Shown piece after piece: positions 36,016-46,420 of a stretch of DNA of 64,000 nucleotides. The DNA is from Spongospora subterranea f. sp. subterranea. Lineage: Eukaryota > Endomyxa: Phytomyxea > Phytomyxea > Plasmodiophorida. Each line of letters starts with the position of its first letter. Position 1 is the first letter of the stretch. Made by a program: the position numbers and the translations under genes. The stretch lies in assembly GCA_049724395.1 (NCBI GenBank), contig JAUGWO010000042.1, positions 124,001 to 188,000 of the forward strand, read 5' to 3'. Under the pieces are notes generated by a model, which saw only the letters and a program-made list of their open reading frames with translations, made no database searches and was not told where the DNA came from.

Positions 36016-37666
36016 CCGAGCGAAAGGGTCGACGAATGGTGTTAGTCAAGTTATATATTTTACTCCGTGCGCAGAACTCGACCCCCTCGAGGCGGCACAG
36101 GTAGTTTGGGATCTGGCCTGTGGATAAAGAGGGGATGAGCAGTGACCCCCTCCCACTCCCAGTGGAGCACATTGGTAGGCCGGTTGGAGCAAGAGGTGCG
36201 TGACACTGCACATGGGCTTGTTGACTGAGTTGAACGTCAACAGCTATGTTGAGATGACCGTCCCTTTGAAACATACCATTGACGCATGCTGCTACACATA
36301 ATGATTGGGTACTGGGCGCAGTGGCGTTCTCCCCGTGACCGGATGGGGCTCAACGAGGCGCTGACTTTCTCTAATTAGGAGTTATTGAAGGCAATTCAAG
36401 GCAATTTCTAGGTTCGAACTTGCGGACGAAACGTCCTGAAAAGCGATGGCCCTACTGAAAATTGCACTATAGTGCTCCATTGGCGTGTATTTTGACGTTT
36501 TTGGTCGAATGCAGCCATAACCCTGAAATCTGTCGTAAAAGTTTCTGAAACCATGTTCAACTTTTCAAGCATTCAAACCGCACATCTCCATGCCTTTATA
36601 TAGAGATTGTTTGAGTTCCACCGGTAATCATTATTTCGTCATAGGGGGAAGTCGTGAATTTCTTCGTGTTTTTCCTTCCTCCATGGCATGTCTAGAACTT
36701 TTTGTCACCGCTAACCTGTTAAATTTCTTACTTAACAAGATGAATTTCAATTTTCCTCATCAAGGATTGCGGGTTTTCTCGATATATATTTGCAATCTTT
36801 CAGACTAAAAGCCAGTTTTTAGACTTGCTGAAACTAAAAAAAAAAACAAAAAAAAACAATGAAAACCGATATAAACAGGCGAGTCATGCTATGTTGACCA
36901 CTATGGCGACATATCTACTATGGCAGAATCACATGAAAGTTAATGAAGGAAAAGTCATTCTTAATCGTTCTCATCGTACCGGTATCTCTACATCCAACTT
37001 TAATTTTCCGTTCAACAATCGCTTCTATTGATCGATCATTTAGATAACATCCAATTGCATTTTATTAGCAACATCCCTTGTGACATCACCTACAATCAGT
37101 TTGCACAATCTAAGATAGTTCTACTATGTACCTTTCATCAACCTTTTCCTCAAGGTAACTCAATCCACAATAATCTTGACAACGCATGTCAGGTGGGAAA
37201 TTTCGCGCCGCTATTCCGCTTGACTGGCTCAGGAGTACTCGTTTCGCGAAAAACACGTTTTTGTGTTGCGAGTAGTTATGGTGCGTCTGGAGCAGAATTT
37301 TACCACGATAGTTCTGTAAACATTCCACTCGCAAAGCAATCCGACGCATTGGTCTGCCATATCGCCTGCGTTGTAGTTTTGATCCTTAAAATGCACTTGA
37401 AATGCAGTAACTTTGAACATAGTCGCTTCCAGTTGTCGTGGAGCATCAACTACTGAGGAGTTGACGACCTTCGAGAACTCGCTATAAACGTCATTTCGGT
37501 TCGGTTACAAACATGAATTCGATTGCCGACCAGGATTTCAAGTCCAGACAGTACTGTTTGCGCTGGAAAAGAGGATTATTTTTCACGAGGGTTTTACAAT
37601 TGAGGGGGTATCGTGTAAGTCCGTAGTCCGATCGGTTCTCTCTCTCTCTCTCACACACCAGGAGCG
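36016..37666. other. 1.65-kb gap, nothing recognised
   Basis: Divergent promoters of the PAM2-motif gene and the deacetylase. Contains an A-rich run at 36,835-36,860 and short ORFs only. A GGTTCGAAC text at 36,412 looks like a tRNA B box, but no cloverleaf could be folded around it. Confidence 0.4.
37620..37660. repeat. CT/CA microsatellite
   Basis: A pure CT run of about seven repeats followed by CACACACCA directly before the first deacetylase exon. Since it is pyrimidine-rich and ends in CAG, it could also serve as a 3' splice-site tract for an unseen upstream exon. Confidence 0.6.
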
Positions 37667-39366
37667 ATGTGCACTGGCCTTGTGTACGACGAGAGATGTA
37701 ATGACCATAGACTGCCGGAAGGGGTTTCCCATGTCGAGCATCCCGGTCGAACTTCGGCAATATGGGTATGTGCTAACAACAAACACTGATGGGCATGAAG
37801 TGGCAGTTAATTGTCGCTGCTTCATATCAGGATGGTTTAGCTGTTTCAGGCCTCGCTGATAAATGCATTATGGTTCCAGCCAGACCTGCTTCATTAGACG
37901 AACTTGAGACAACCCATAGTGAAGCTCATATCAATCTGATAATGAACTGTAAAGATGTTCGCAATTCAGTTACTTTTCCCGTAATTTACTTGCATACAAC
38001 AGGTTCAATTAACGACGGCGCTCCCACGTTTATCGACTCCGACACATATCTATCTTCTGGATCAAAACAGGCTGCTCTATTGGCGGCAGGAGGGCTCATT
38101 GGTGAACACTGCCAATTGTCAGCTGAATTTAACTAGTAACGACAAACGTTCTCAGATTTGTGCGATCTGGTTGTATCTGGTTATATCCACGACGGGTTCT
38201 CAGTAATGAGGCCACCGGGACACCACGCTGGCCCTGATGGACCTTCTGGGTTTTGCTTACTGAACAGCGTAGCGATTGCTGGTAAAAAGTGATAATTCTG
38301 TGGAGTCAGCTTAGAACTTATACTGCACCAGCGAACGTTATGTTGAAGCGGCATCCAGAAGTGGAACGGATCCTGGTTTTCGATTGGGACGTTCACCATG
38401 GTGACCACGTTTGCGCTAGATGATCCTTTCCTTATTCGGTTATAGGAAATGGCTCAGAGGAAATATTTTATGACAATCCAAACGTCTTATTTCAATCCAT
38501 ACATCGGGGAAGCGGGTTCTATCCATGCTCAGGTTTGGTTGAAGATGTTGGAGAAGAACCCGCCGAGGGTCTGACAGTGAATGTTCCACTTCCTTATGGT
38601 AATATGGGTGACGATGCCTTTCTAAGTGTGATGGAGCAAGTTTTCATCCCTATTGCCAAGGAGTTTAACCCAAATTTTATTTTGATTTCTGCCGGATTCG
38701 ATGCATGCGAAGGAGATCCTCTGTACATATCTTGTGACAGCCGCTTCTTTATTGTTGCGATTAATCGTGTTTGTTTCCAGGGGAGGGATGCTGGTCACCC
38801 CTGAAGGTTTCGCTCGCATGATGGCACTACTTCGGAAAGTCAACCCCAGAATTGTGCTGGCTTTGGAAGGCGGCTACAATCTCGATTCCATAACTGCATG
38901 TACGAATGCATGTGTTAAAGTACTTGTTGAAGGGGATGACCATTTAAGCGAGCTTCCAATTCCAAAACGGTTGACACGGAAGCAGGTACACACAGAATAG
39001 GAATAACCATTGAATGCTGTAATCGTCTGACAATCCTCACAGAATTTGTCTTCACTTGCATTAAAATCGCTTATTGAGAAAGTGAGAAAAGTACACGGTC
39101 AATTCTGGAATTGCTTTAAAGAGCCTGATGACCGCGTTTCAATGCTAGACGCCCAGGCAGCAAGTTTAATCGAGAAAATATCGTTAATGTCAAGTCTCAT
39201 CCATGCAGAAGCCAACGAAATGGCGAATTTTGTCAATGTGGACGATGATAACCCAGAACCGTGTATAGTTTCAGAAGCCTCATGTCGGAAAGCAGATGTT
39301 GATGTCGAAGCTGTCGTTGAAGTATTAACATCTATTGCAGAAACCAATTTGAAATTGCCAATTTGA
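37667..39366 (+). CDS. Class II histone deacetylase (HDA1/HDAC6/10-like)
   Basis: Zinc hydrolase that removes acetyl groups from histone or tubulin lysines. Eight exons with short GT-AG introns join to TGLVYDERCNDH, PGRTSAIWDG, THSEAHINLI, DTYLSSGSKQAALLAAGG, GFSVMRPPGHHAGPDGPSGF (charge-relay HH), CLLNSVAIAANVM, VFDWDVHHGNGSEEIFYDNP (zinc-binding D and H; one intron splits HHG), GFDACEGDPLGGMLVTPEGF (second zinc Asp) and LALEGGYNLDSI (catalytic Tyr region is G-G-Y). All zinc and relay residues are present. A helical tail after KRLTRKQ ends at 39366. ATG 37667 reads MCTGLVYDE; an upstream exon is possible. Confidence 0.9.
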
Positions 39367-39415
39367 TAGAATTATGGTTTATGATAATCAAATTGAGGAG
39401 TGACCATGGAGGATG

Positions 39416-41560
39416 TTAATCATCATTTATGTCTTGAAGAATATCGTCTAGCAGCAATTGAACGAGAGCTTTTCCTTTAGCGTAAAAGAAGGAATCTGTT
39501 GAACATTGCACGCGGTTTTTTATCAAAGGACCAGAAAGAAGCTGCATTTCGGCAAAACATTTTGATCTGATGATCTTGCGGATTCGCCCGTTACCTTTAC
39601 AAAGCCAATATAGTATGAAAGCATGCATATATAGGAGACAACCAACGTGAGGAGAACAGGGCACCCTCAAAAGATGGGAAATACGCATAAAAGAGCGTGG
39701 GACCCTTTTTTCACAGTACTCGCTAGAGCCCGACAAGAGTGTAAGAAGATATTCCCTGTCCAAGTTTAATCCTTCGGTTGGCATATGGTTGGCTTGATCA
39801 AAAACAGCAATCATCTGGAAACTAACCGCCGCCTGTAGATGGTCAATTTCAACAAGCTTTCGCTGAACTGGCGACATATGTTCTTCAACGATCTCCAAAA
39901 CGGGCTGATTTGGCTTGATTGGCGATAAGATCCTATGCAAAGTTGGAGCGGTGATGGAGGCATCACTTTTTAATCCTGCTCCTGTTGCTGTTGGATTGGA
40001 TGGAAATGTTTGATTTCAGCAGGGCCAGGTGTGCCTGTTGAGCGATTGGCCAAAATTGGCAAACATAGCAAGGCATGTATGAATTCATCTCGCTGAAAAT
40101 ATGACCCACTGATTAAAGCTATCCGCTCCAAAAGGCGGCATCCACCAGAAAGTAGTTGATGGTAGAAAAGTAGAATGGACAAATACTGTTTGAGCAAATC
40201 TAAATTCTCCACTATGATGGCATCAACGCCGTCAACGGTTGACTCGAGGAAACCCTGTGTTTGGAGTGTGCCCAATCCCAGTAGTTCCCTGAATAACAGC
40301 ATGTGCAATTCCTGGGCCTGTCAGATCCGATAAGAACTTGATCTTTTATCAAACAAAATTATTACCTGAAACGCGCTGACTTTACAGAACATATTTCCAC
40401 CGACGACCATTGCTAAGTTTTCTAAAGCATCTGTTTTTTCAGCCACAGATGATGCTTTTAGTATCGAAGTAAGCAGCGTTCGAAAAAGAATACTGGATTC
40501 ATGCTGCTTCAAATGTAGTGCCGCGACACATTTTGATGACGCATATAGACTTGGCCACGCTTGTTCAATTCTCTTATAGGTCCATGTTCCTTCCATGAAA
40601 AAGAACAATTGTGAGTCCGAAAAGATCGTATACAGATGGACAGAATCTTCCATTGCCATTTGATCGTCAATGCAAACTTTGATATGCTGGGAATCACTGG
40701 CTATGCTTTCTTCTAAAAATTTCGCAGTGTCCTTAAGTCTTTCGATAGCTAGAATGTTCAATAAAGGAATGCATACAGGAGCATCTAATTAACAACATTG
40801 GATAGTGTACGCATTTCATACGTCTTGTTTACCCTTAGGCTGTGAACGTACTTCGTCGATTTGAACAATAAATATGGCATTGTTACAGATCAGGAATACA
40901 AAATACCCTTCGCAGTTTACCCAATTTAGCAAAATGGCTTTGCATGCAAAAGTTCAACAACCTTTAGGCTGTAATGACTTGTTCTCCACCAATACCGCTG
41001 TCTCGAAGTAGACCATATCTTGCATTATGGCGACATCGAATATGCGTCTGAGGGTTGATTCCATTTGATTCTTATTCCCTTGCCTCATGGTTGGCAAGAT
41101 GATAAGGCGGATGTCTCGGTATCCTTCTGCTCGCTCTATCTATAACATATGAGAGGGTCGTGCTGTACATGATATAACTATAACTAATACACCCCCTCAA
41201 TCGTATCGTGTTAGGATATACTGTAGAGTGGACTATCGTGTGGCTGCGCTAGATTCTTCAATCGCCTGTTCATCAACTTTACTTATTTCGAATAAATACA
41301 GCCAGACATCATGGAGTAGCTTCTAAAGGGACTGCTTTAGTTTAATATCGATCTGCTCCTCGGATTCTTGACGCAGACGGCCCGATAATTGTCTAGCTTG
41401 CTCTCGGAGAAGGTCTACTTGCCGCTGAGTTTGCTGCTTCAAGAACTGTTCGACCGAGAGGTTTTTCGCGTCATCCGGCTGTAACTTGAGTAGCTCTTCA
41501 GCAATCCACTTATCGCTATTATGCTCGTCGCTGCTCGACCTGGTCGTCATTCTGGTGAAA
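39416..41560 (-). CDS. Unrecognised coiled-coil/helical protein
   Basis: Starts MTTRSSSDEHNSDKWIAEEL with a strong coiled coil (KQQTQRQVDLLREQARQLSG). Later exons read IRLIILPTMRQGNKNQ, DVAIMQDMVYFETAVLVENK, then a helical block AIERLKDTAKFLEESIASD, WTYKRIEQAWPSLYASS and ALENLAMVVGGNMFCKVSAF, then LFRELLGLGTLQTQGFLEST, and the end near 39416. The order of a short acidic N-terminus, coiled coil and long helical rods recalls tethering-complex subunits (COG, GARP, exocyst), but no motif settles this. Treated as one gene because the frames follow without a new strong start; it could be two. Confidence 0.45.
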
Positions 41561-41619
41561 AACAAAAAAACATTAAAATGGCGCTGTACTTTTTGAACTG
41601 ATAACAAATAACAAGCCAA

Positions 41620-42574
41620 GTCAAGGAAATGAATATTTTGGTTGATAGTTTTCTTTGACTGAATCGTATGGCGTAATCAGTTGATCAATACTACCGCTTA
41701 GTTTCAGACACACCGAGAGCGAGGATTTCGAATCAATCTACAGTGTTGACCATCTGGTAACTCGTTATCTGTTGATGGATTTAAAAGTGCGGTTAAAAGT
41801 GCGCGAATTTCGAAAAGTGCAACTGAAAATTCGGGTTTGAATCAAAAATATGGACTGAACACAACGCTAAAAACAAGCTTGGCATTGCAGCAGTATCATA
41901 CTCCAATGGGTGGTGCAATCAATCGAACTGCCAACAATATCGGAAACTCAAGAGACCAACAACTTTGAATCGGGGACATCGCATTCATTTGCCATAAATC
42001 TTGTCACCAACGAGGTTAACTTTTAAGCGAAACGGGAATGGTTTGACAAAAACAGTCAGGCAAATGAAACAGATCTTATTGAACAGAACCCGTTAACCAA
42101 AGTCGTCATCCGTCCACAGCACCATCGTGCCAGGGACACTTCTCGCACTTCCCCCGAACTTTCAACGCAATACGTTCTGCCGTTCCAGATTAGTCGCTGA
42201 CTCTGCAGAGATCGACCGCCAGCGCAGCGAGTCGTCTTTTCGTCAGAGATAATTCACAAGCAATCAAGATCATGTTCCAGATCATCAAATCCCGTATGGT
42301 GCTATGCCAGGTCAGACCCGTTCGCATCGAAGTTGACCCCCATGGTGTATCGCCTAATGGCACATATTCAGGCTTGAAAGTACTTCTGCGAAGAAAAGTA
42401 GTTCACATCAGTTCCGACTCTTTGGTTGCCCTTACGCCATAGCACCGGTTTCTTGCAATAGAATATGATACTCGTGGCGTTCAATTCTGGCTATCCAGTC
42501 AGGGATCCAAAAGGGTTTAAGGGTACTATTGGAAAGGTTTAATACGTGTGTAATTAAACAATTACAGCAAACAA
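41620..42574. other. 0.95-kb gap, nothing recognised
   Basis: No ORF longer than chance, no repeat and no RNA gene seen. It holds the promoter of the coiled-coil gene. Confidence 0.4.
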
Positions 42575-42883
42575 TTATGTGTCGTTTTGGATATTTTGCT
42601 GGACAATGTTGGAATGAAGACGCTCTTCTTTACGCTCGATTTTTCGGATGCGATCAAGAGCCCGAATGATGCGGCCCCTTCCAGCGGTATCATTGTATTC
42701 TCGTCCCGTCGAGTCTCGCATCGATAGAACCTTGATCATGATGGTCTTCATCCTTGTGTGCAATTCTTTTTGCTTGTCAGATCGCCCCAGCGAGCCCGTT
42801 GCACAACCGTCACTTGCAGACGAGAGAAACCCACAGGCGATTGAGGAAATAATTCCCACGAACAGCACCCTTTCCATGAACAT
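42575..42883 (-). CDS. Small predicted secreted protein, unknown
   Basis: 102 residues, intronless. The N-terminus MFMERVLFVGIISSIACGFL has the charge/hydrophobic layout of a signal peptide, with a likely cut after SSA near residue 23. The mature part is Lys/Arg/Glu-rich with a coiled-coil-like ALDRIRKIERKEERLHSN and only one further Cys. No relative recognised. Codons are evenly used; it could be a chance ORF, but the signal-like start and the clean frame favour a gene. Confidence 0.35.
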   Translation of the reverse strand: MFMERVLFVGIISSIACGFLSSASDGCATGSLGRSDKQKELHTRMKTIMIKVLSMRDSTGREYNDTAGRGRIIRALDRIRKIERKEERLHSNIVQQNIQNDT

Positions 42884-43401
42884 ACTTCCTGGAATAACGG
42901 ATTAAAGAGTACTGGAAACAAAATGGCAAACTGGGGATTTCCAATTACAAGACACGCGCCAGATGAGGCACGATATTAACGATCAGATTCTCCTTATGAA
43001 ATATCAGATATTGAACACTTAGATGGGCAATGTGCTAAAAACATTATCCAGATCTGAGCAATCCGACTCGGACTTCGTTTGCTCCGAGACGGCTAGTTTT
43101 TTCTTTTCAGAGTATGGCAAAAGATCTTGTTTTTACTGTTGATTTGATGGACAAGTACTGTATCTGGGTATTTTGATTATTCATCAAGCGGTTTCAAGAA
43201 AGGATTATCATTATCATGGATATATTCTCGTCCTTCATCCTTGACCTGTCGGGACTCACAAGACGACTGCTCAGAGAATGCACTATCTGAGGCCACAGAT
43301 AATCCCATGCACATCAACCAGCATCTGCTTTCGTATGCGTGAAACCAGTCGGCTAGCCAATCTCATTCAAGAACCTGAGCAGCAGAGCGAAGGGGCGGCT
43401 A

Positions 43402-43631
43402 ACCGGGATTGCCAGCCGTAGCCGTCGACTGCCTATCACTTCATGTTACCGGGATTGCCAGCCGTAGCCGTCGACTGCCTATCACTTCATGTTACCGGGA
43501 TTGCCAGCCGTAGCCGTCGACTGCCTATCACTTCATGTTACCGGGATTGCCAGCCGTAGCCGTCGACTGCCTATCACTTCATGTTACCGGGATTGCCAGC
43601 CGTAGCCGTCGACTGCGTATCACTTCATATT
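43402..43631. repeat. 46-base minisatellite, five copies
   Basis: Unit begins ACCGGGATTGCCAGCCGTAG and ends CTATCACTTCATGTT. Copies start at 43402, 43448, 43494, 43540 and 43586. The first four are identical; the last has two or three changes (GCGTATC for GCCTATC, ATATT for ATGTT). The period is not a multiple of three and no reading frame continues through it, so it is non-coding. It lies about 150 bases before the UBE3D-like coding region. Confidence 0.95.
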
Positions 43632-43776
43632 TGAGTTTGTCCCGTTCCGCAGTCCGCAGGCGCAATCTCCTCTCGTCCCAGATCGATAATAAATCTGTCG
43701 TCATTTCGTCAATTGCCCAAACATTCCAGGAGCCCGTTGATTTATCTACTCTTTGTCCTTTAAAAAATCGTCATCG

Positions 43777-44856
43777 ATGAACGATGATGATTTGATCCAT
43801 GTGTCCGTTGAGAAATTTCAACACATGAAACGGTTGATGTTGACGGTTTGGGACAAAAGGTCCATGCCCGATTGTAGAATTACGGTTAAACCGTGCTCGT
43901 CTGTATTATCCGTCTGGCGAACCAATTGAGATCCTGTTCGATTGCCATATAGCTCATGAGCGCGCGCGCCGATCCGATTCATCGGATCCGGAATACACCA
44001 TCATCACGATCACCTGTCCAATCACATTAGATGTCAAACGAGACTATGATCTCGACCTACCGGCCCAATCCGAGCTATCGACACGATCTCGTCAACTTGT
44101 CTGCCGATCGTGCGACACTCCCTTCGCGGATCTGTCCAACCTTGAAGGCGCCTACCCTTTACCGTGCGATCACTGGATGGAAATGTCAGAGCTCTGGGTA
44201 TTGTTTGATTCAAAACGATTTTCGCCTAATAGAATCCTGAAAACCTGTTTTAGGTCTGCGATCCCAGTACAATGTCCCATATTCAGAATCCGTATGGGCT
44301 TCCCGATCGCCCTCTGGATGAGGCGGCTTTACCAACCAGGGTTCTCATTGGCCTTCGTGACGTGATCGTCCCTGCCGAAACCATTGTCGACAATCGAACG
44401 TCGTCAGATAAAGACGGAATGATGATCCTCTGCTGTAAATGTCAATCCAACTTGGGATCGTCCATTCCTAACGGGTTTCGAATCTGGAAGATGGCGATTC
44501 TGGCGAGCGATGAGTGCACCGATAACCCACGATCTAGGGTATTTTCGTTCTACACCGATGAGAGCGATGCCGTTGCTCTTATTCTACAGCAATGCCATTC
44601 GCGATCGCATTATTTAGCGGTGGTTTCTTGCGATGACCCAAACCAGGAAGACGTCCTCTGTTTGCAGATCTGCAATTGGGATTCGTTTGCGATTGATGCG
44701 TCTTATCTGAAAACCGGCAACTGTTTGTCATTGCAAAGGAGATCTCCGGTCGATCCAAATAGGTTTGCTCCCGTTATCAAGGTTTATTATCGTTTTCAAC
44801 CTGAATTACAACCGAAGTCAATCTCATCTCAAATATTGATTGACGCCTCAATCTAA
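43777..44856 (+). CDS. UBE3D-like HECT-type E3 ubiquitin ligase (UbcH10-binding)
   Basis: The family (HECT_2/DUF2351) has scattered paired-Cys motifs. Seen here: RLYYPSGEPIEILFDCHI, VKRDYDLDLPAQSELSTRSR then LVCRSCDTPFADL and YPLPCDHWMEMSELWVLFDS (C-x-x-C with P-L-P-x-x-x-W, a UBE3D hallmark), followed after an intron near 44,250 by VLIGLRDVIVPAETI, MILCCKCQSNLGSSI and the C-terminal KVYYRFQP. The 5' end is not solved: a frame from ATG 43777 (MNDDDLIHVSVEKFQHMKRL) must be joined by an intron to the RLYYPSG exon. The last bases overlap the end of a small minus-strand ORF. Confidence 0.7.
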
Positions 44857-45075
44857 CTCATCCGATTGTACAGAGACGCTGCCTTTGTTGATAACGCACA
44901 TGTCGAACGAATTCAGTTGACAACAGCACAATGGAAAAGCGTAAAACAATCCCTTCACCGAAGTTCCCATTGCTATCCTCCAACGCAGCGTATGATCGGA
45001 AATATGTCCAAAGGTTATCTGCACAGGTAACAACGTTTTCATCGTAGAATCCTCTGCAGCACTCGATTTACTCAT
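44848..45075 (-). CDS. Small ORF, unknown
   Basis: 75 residues starting MSKSSAAEDSTMKTLLPVQI and ending KGSVSVQSDELD. The hydrophobic middle (FYAFPLCCCQLN) could be a retained intron in a small conserved gene. No family recognised. It overlaps the UBE3D-like stop by nine bases. Confidence 0.25.
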   Translation of the reverse strand: MSKSSAAEDSTMKTLLPVQITFGHISDHTLRWRIAMGTSVKGLFYAFPLCCCQLNSFDMCVINKGSVSVQSDELD

Positions 45076-45261
45076 CGTTGGTGATTTAGGCTATCCCGTA
45101 TTATTTAACAGAATAAATTTACTAATTATTCGATTATGGTTGAAAAACCTTGGAATTATCGACTGTTGTATAGATCGCCGCTAACGATAATCGAGCTAGT
45201 TTATGTATATAGTTTTGGTCATAAAGCTCGCTGGACGTGCGCATGATCAAGGGACAAAAAA

Positions 45262-46057
45262 TCAGTGGCGACCTGGAGCAGGACGACGACGGAATGGCGA
45301 TCGGCGTGGAGGACTTCCGCGGTTGCGAATGTCGGAGCGTCGAGGAGGTGTTCGGGATCGGCGACCACCACCTATCCGGCCTTGAGCACCGAATTTACGT
45401 TGTGAATCTATGAAATACTATTAGAGGCCGGCTACCGGAAAATGATGGGCACATCTAACATTGTTGATGAGGAGGTAATCGCCTCGAATCGTAAGTACGA
45501 GGACGGTCTTGGATCATAAACGTGACTTGAACAATATTACCATCGATTTGTGCACCATCCATATGGCGGCGAGCCTTTTCAGCGGAATCGCTTACTTTGA
45601 AAAATATTTCGGCTTTGCCAATATTGGTCTTGATTTTTGGATTCATTGGCACTACAACCTGAGTGACATCGCCAAAAGTACTGAAAATCTCCTTCAAATG
45701 GTCTTGATTGACGTTCCGCGTAATGTTTTTAACCAGAACACGCTTAGGACTTGGGGTTCGAGAGCGTTTCCTCGTACGAGGCGGACTCATGCGACGGGGA
45801 CCACGATCATACGATCGAGAACGACGGGGAGGAGTACGACGGCGTCGATGACCACGTGATGGACTACGAGAGTAACTGGATCGGCTGTAGGATGAAGAAC
45901 CGGATCGAGAATATGACGAAGATGGTGAGCGCGACGATGAAGAGTAAGATGAGTACGAACGTGAGCGTTTGCGACCACGCGAACGTGATGCAGACCGCGA
46001 CGAGCGTGCTCGAGCAGGTGAACGCCGGCCTCGTACCGGTGATCGTGAGCGTGGCAT
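45262..46057 (-). CDS. RNPS1-like SR-related splicing protein
   Basis: Exon-junction and splicing factor. MPRSRSPVRGRR begins an RS-rich N-terminus, then one RRM: KRVLVKNITRNVNQDHLKEI, FSTFGDVTQV and ARRHMDGAQIDGNIVQVTF (RNP-like strands; H-M-D-G-x-Q-I-D-G is the RNPS1 signature). An intron (start GTTAGATG, end TTTCATAG, about 52 bases near 45,412-45,463) joins to QRKFGAQGRIGGG and a C-terminal PPRRSPFRRRP tail ending with TGA at 45262. ATG 46057 is preferred over the in-frame upstream one at 46084 because RNPS1/SR N-termini start directly with RS text. Confidence 0.85.
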
Positions 46058-46420
46058 CGCAAACAAGGTGAGCGAGCGAGCCAATCACCTGCTGAACTGT
46101 AAAGGTATCCTTTGGTTCTCAAGTCAATCGTCAATAAGGCAATTGGCCATGGCGCAGTCCGTAGCACGGTACACTTCTGTTACTCTCATATCAGGTTATC
46201 ATGCCCCCAGTTGGCCCATAAAAGCCCCAGACGTCGCACTATTTCAGAAATCGCTGACGATTTCGACTACAGGCCTGAGATCGGCTTCCAGCCTCGTAAA
46301 GAATGAATATCCCGATTCAAAAATTGTTGTTTTTTACCAAAAACAAAAAATACACAAACCGTCAGCTTTTCTATTTTGTATTATACCACCGTCTGTAGAC
46401 AATGACTCTGTTTTTTTTAT

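Noticed and set aside
36405-36425. GGTTCGAAC text like a tRNA B box
   Set aside because: No A box or pairing acceptor stem at the right distance on either strand.
37028-37456. 142-residue plus-strand ORF
   Set aside because: AT-rich gap, low-complexity composition, no family; likely chance.
43402-43631. CRISPR-like array
   Set aside because: Units follow each other without spacers and the host is a eukaryote; it is a minisatellite.
46112-46306. Plus-strand ORF ending RTISEIADDFDYRPEIGFQP
   Set aside because: Some protein-like text, but short, no clear start or family, and squeezed between RNPS1 start and the SRP40 stop. Could be a small gene; not strong enough to list.
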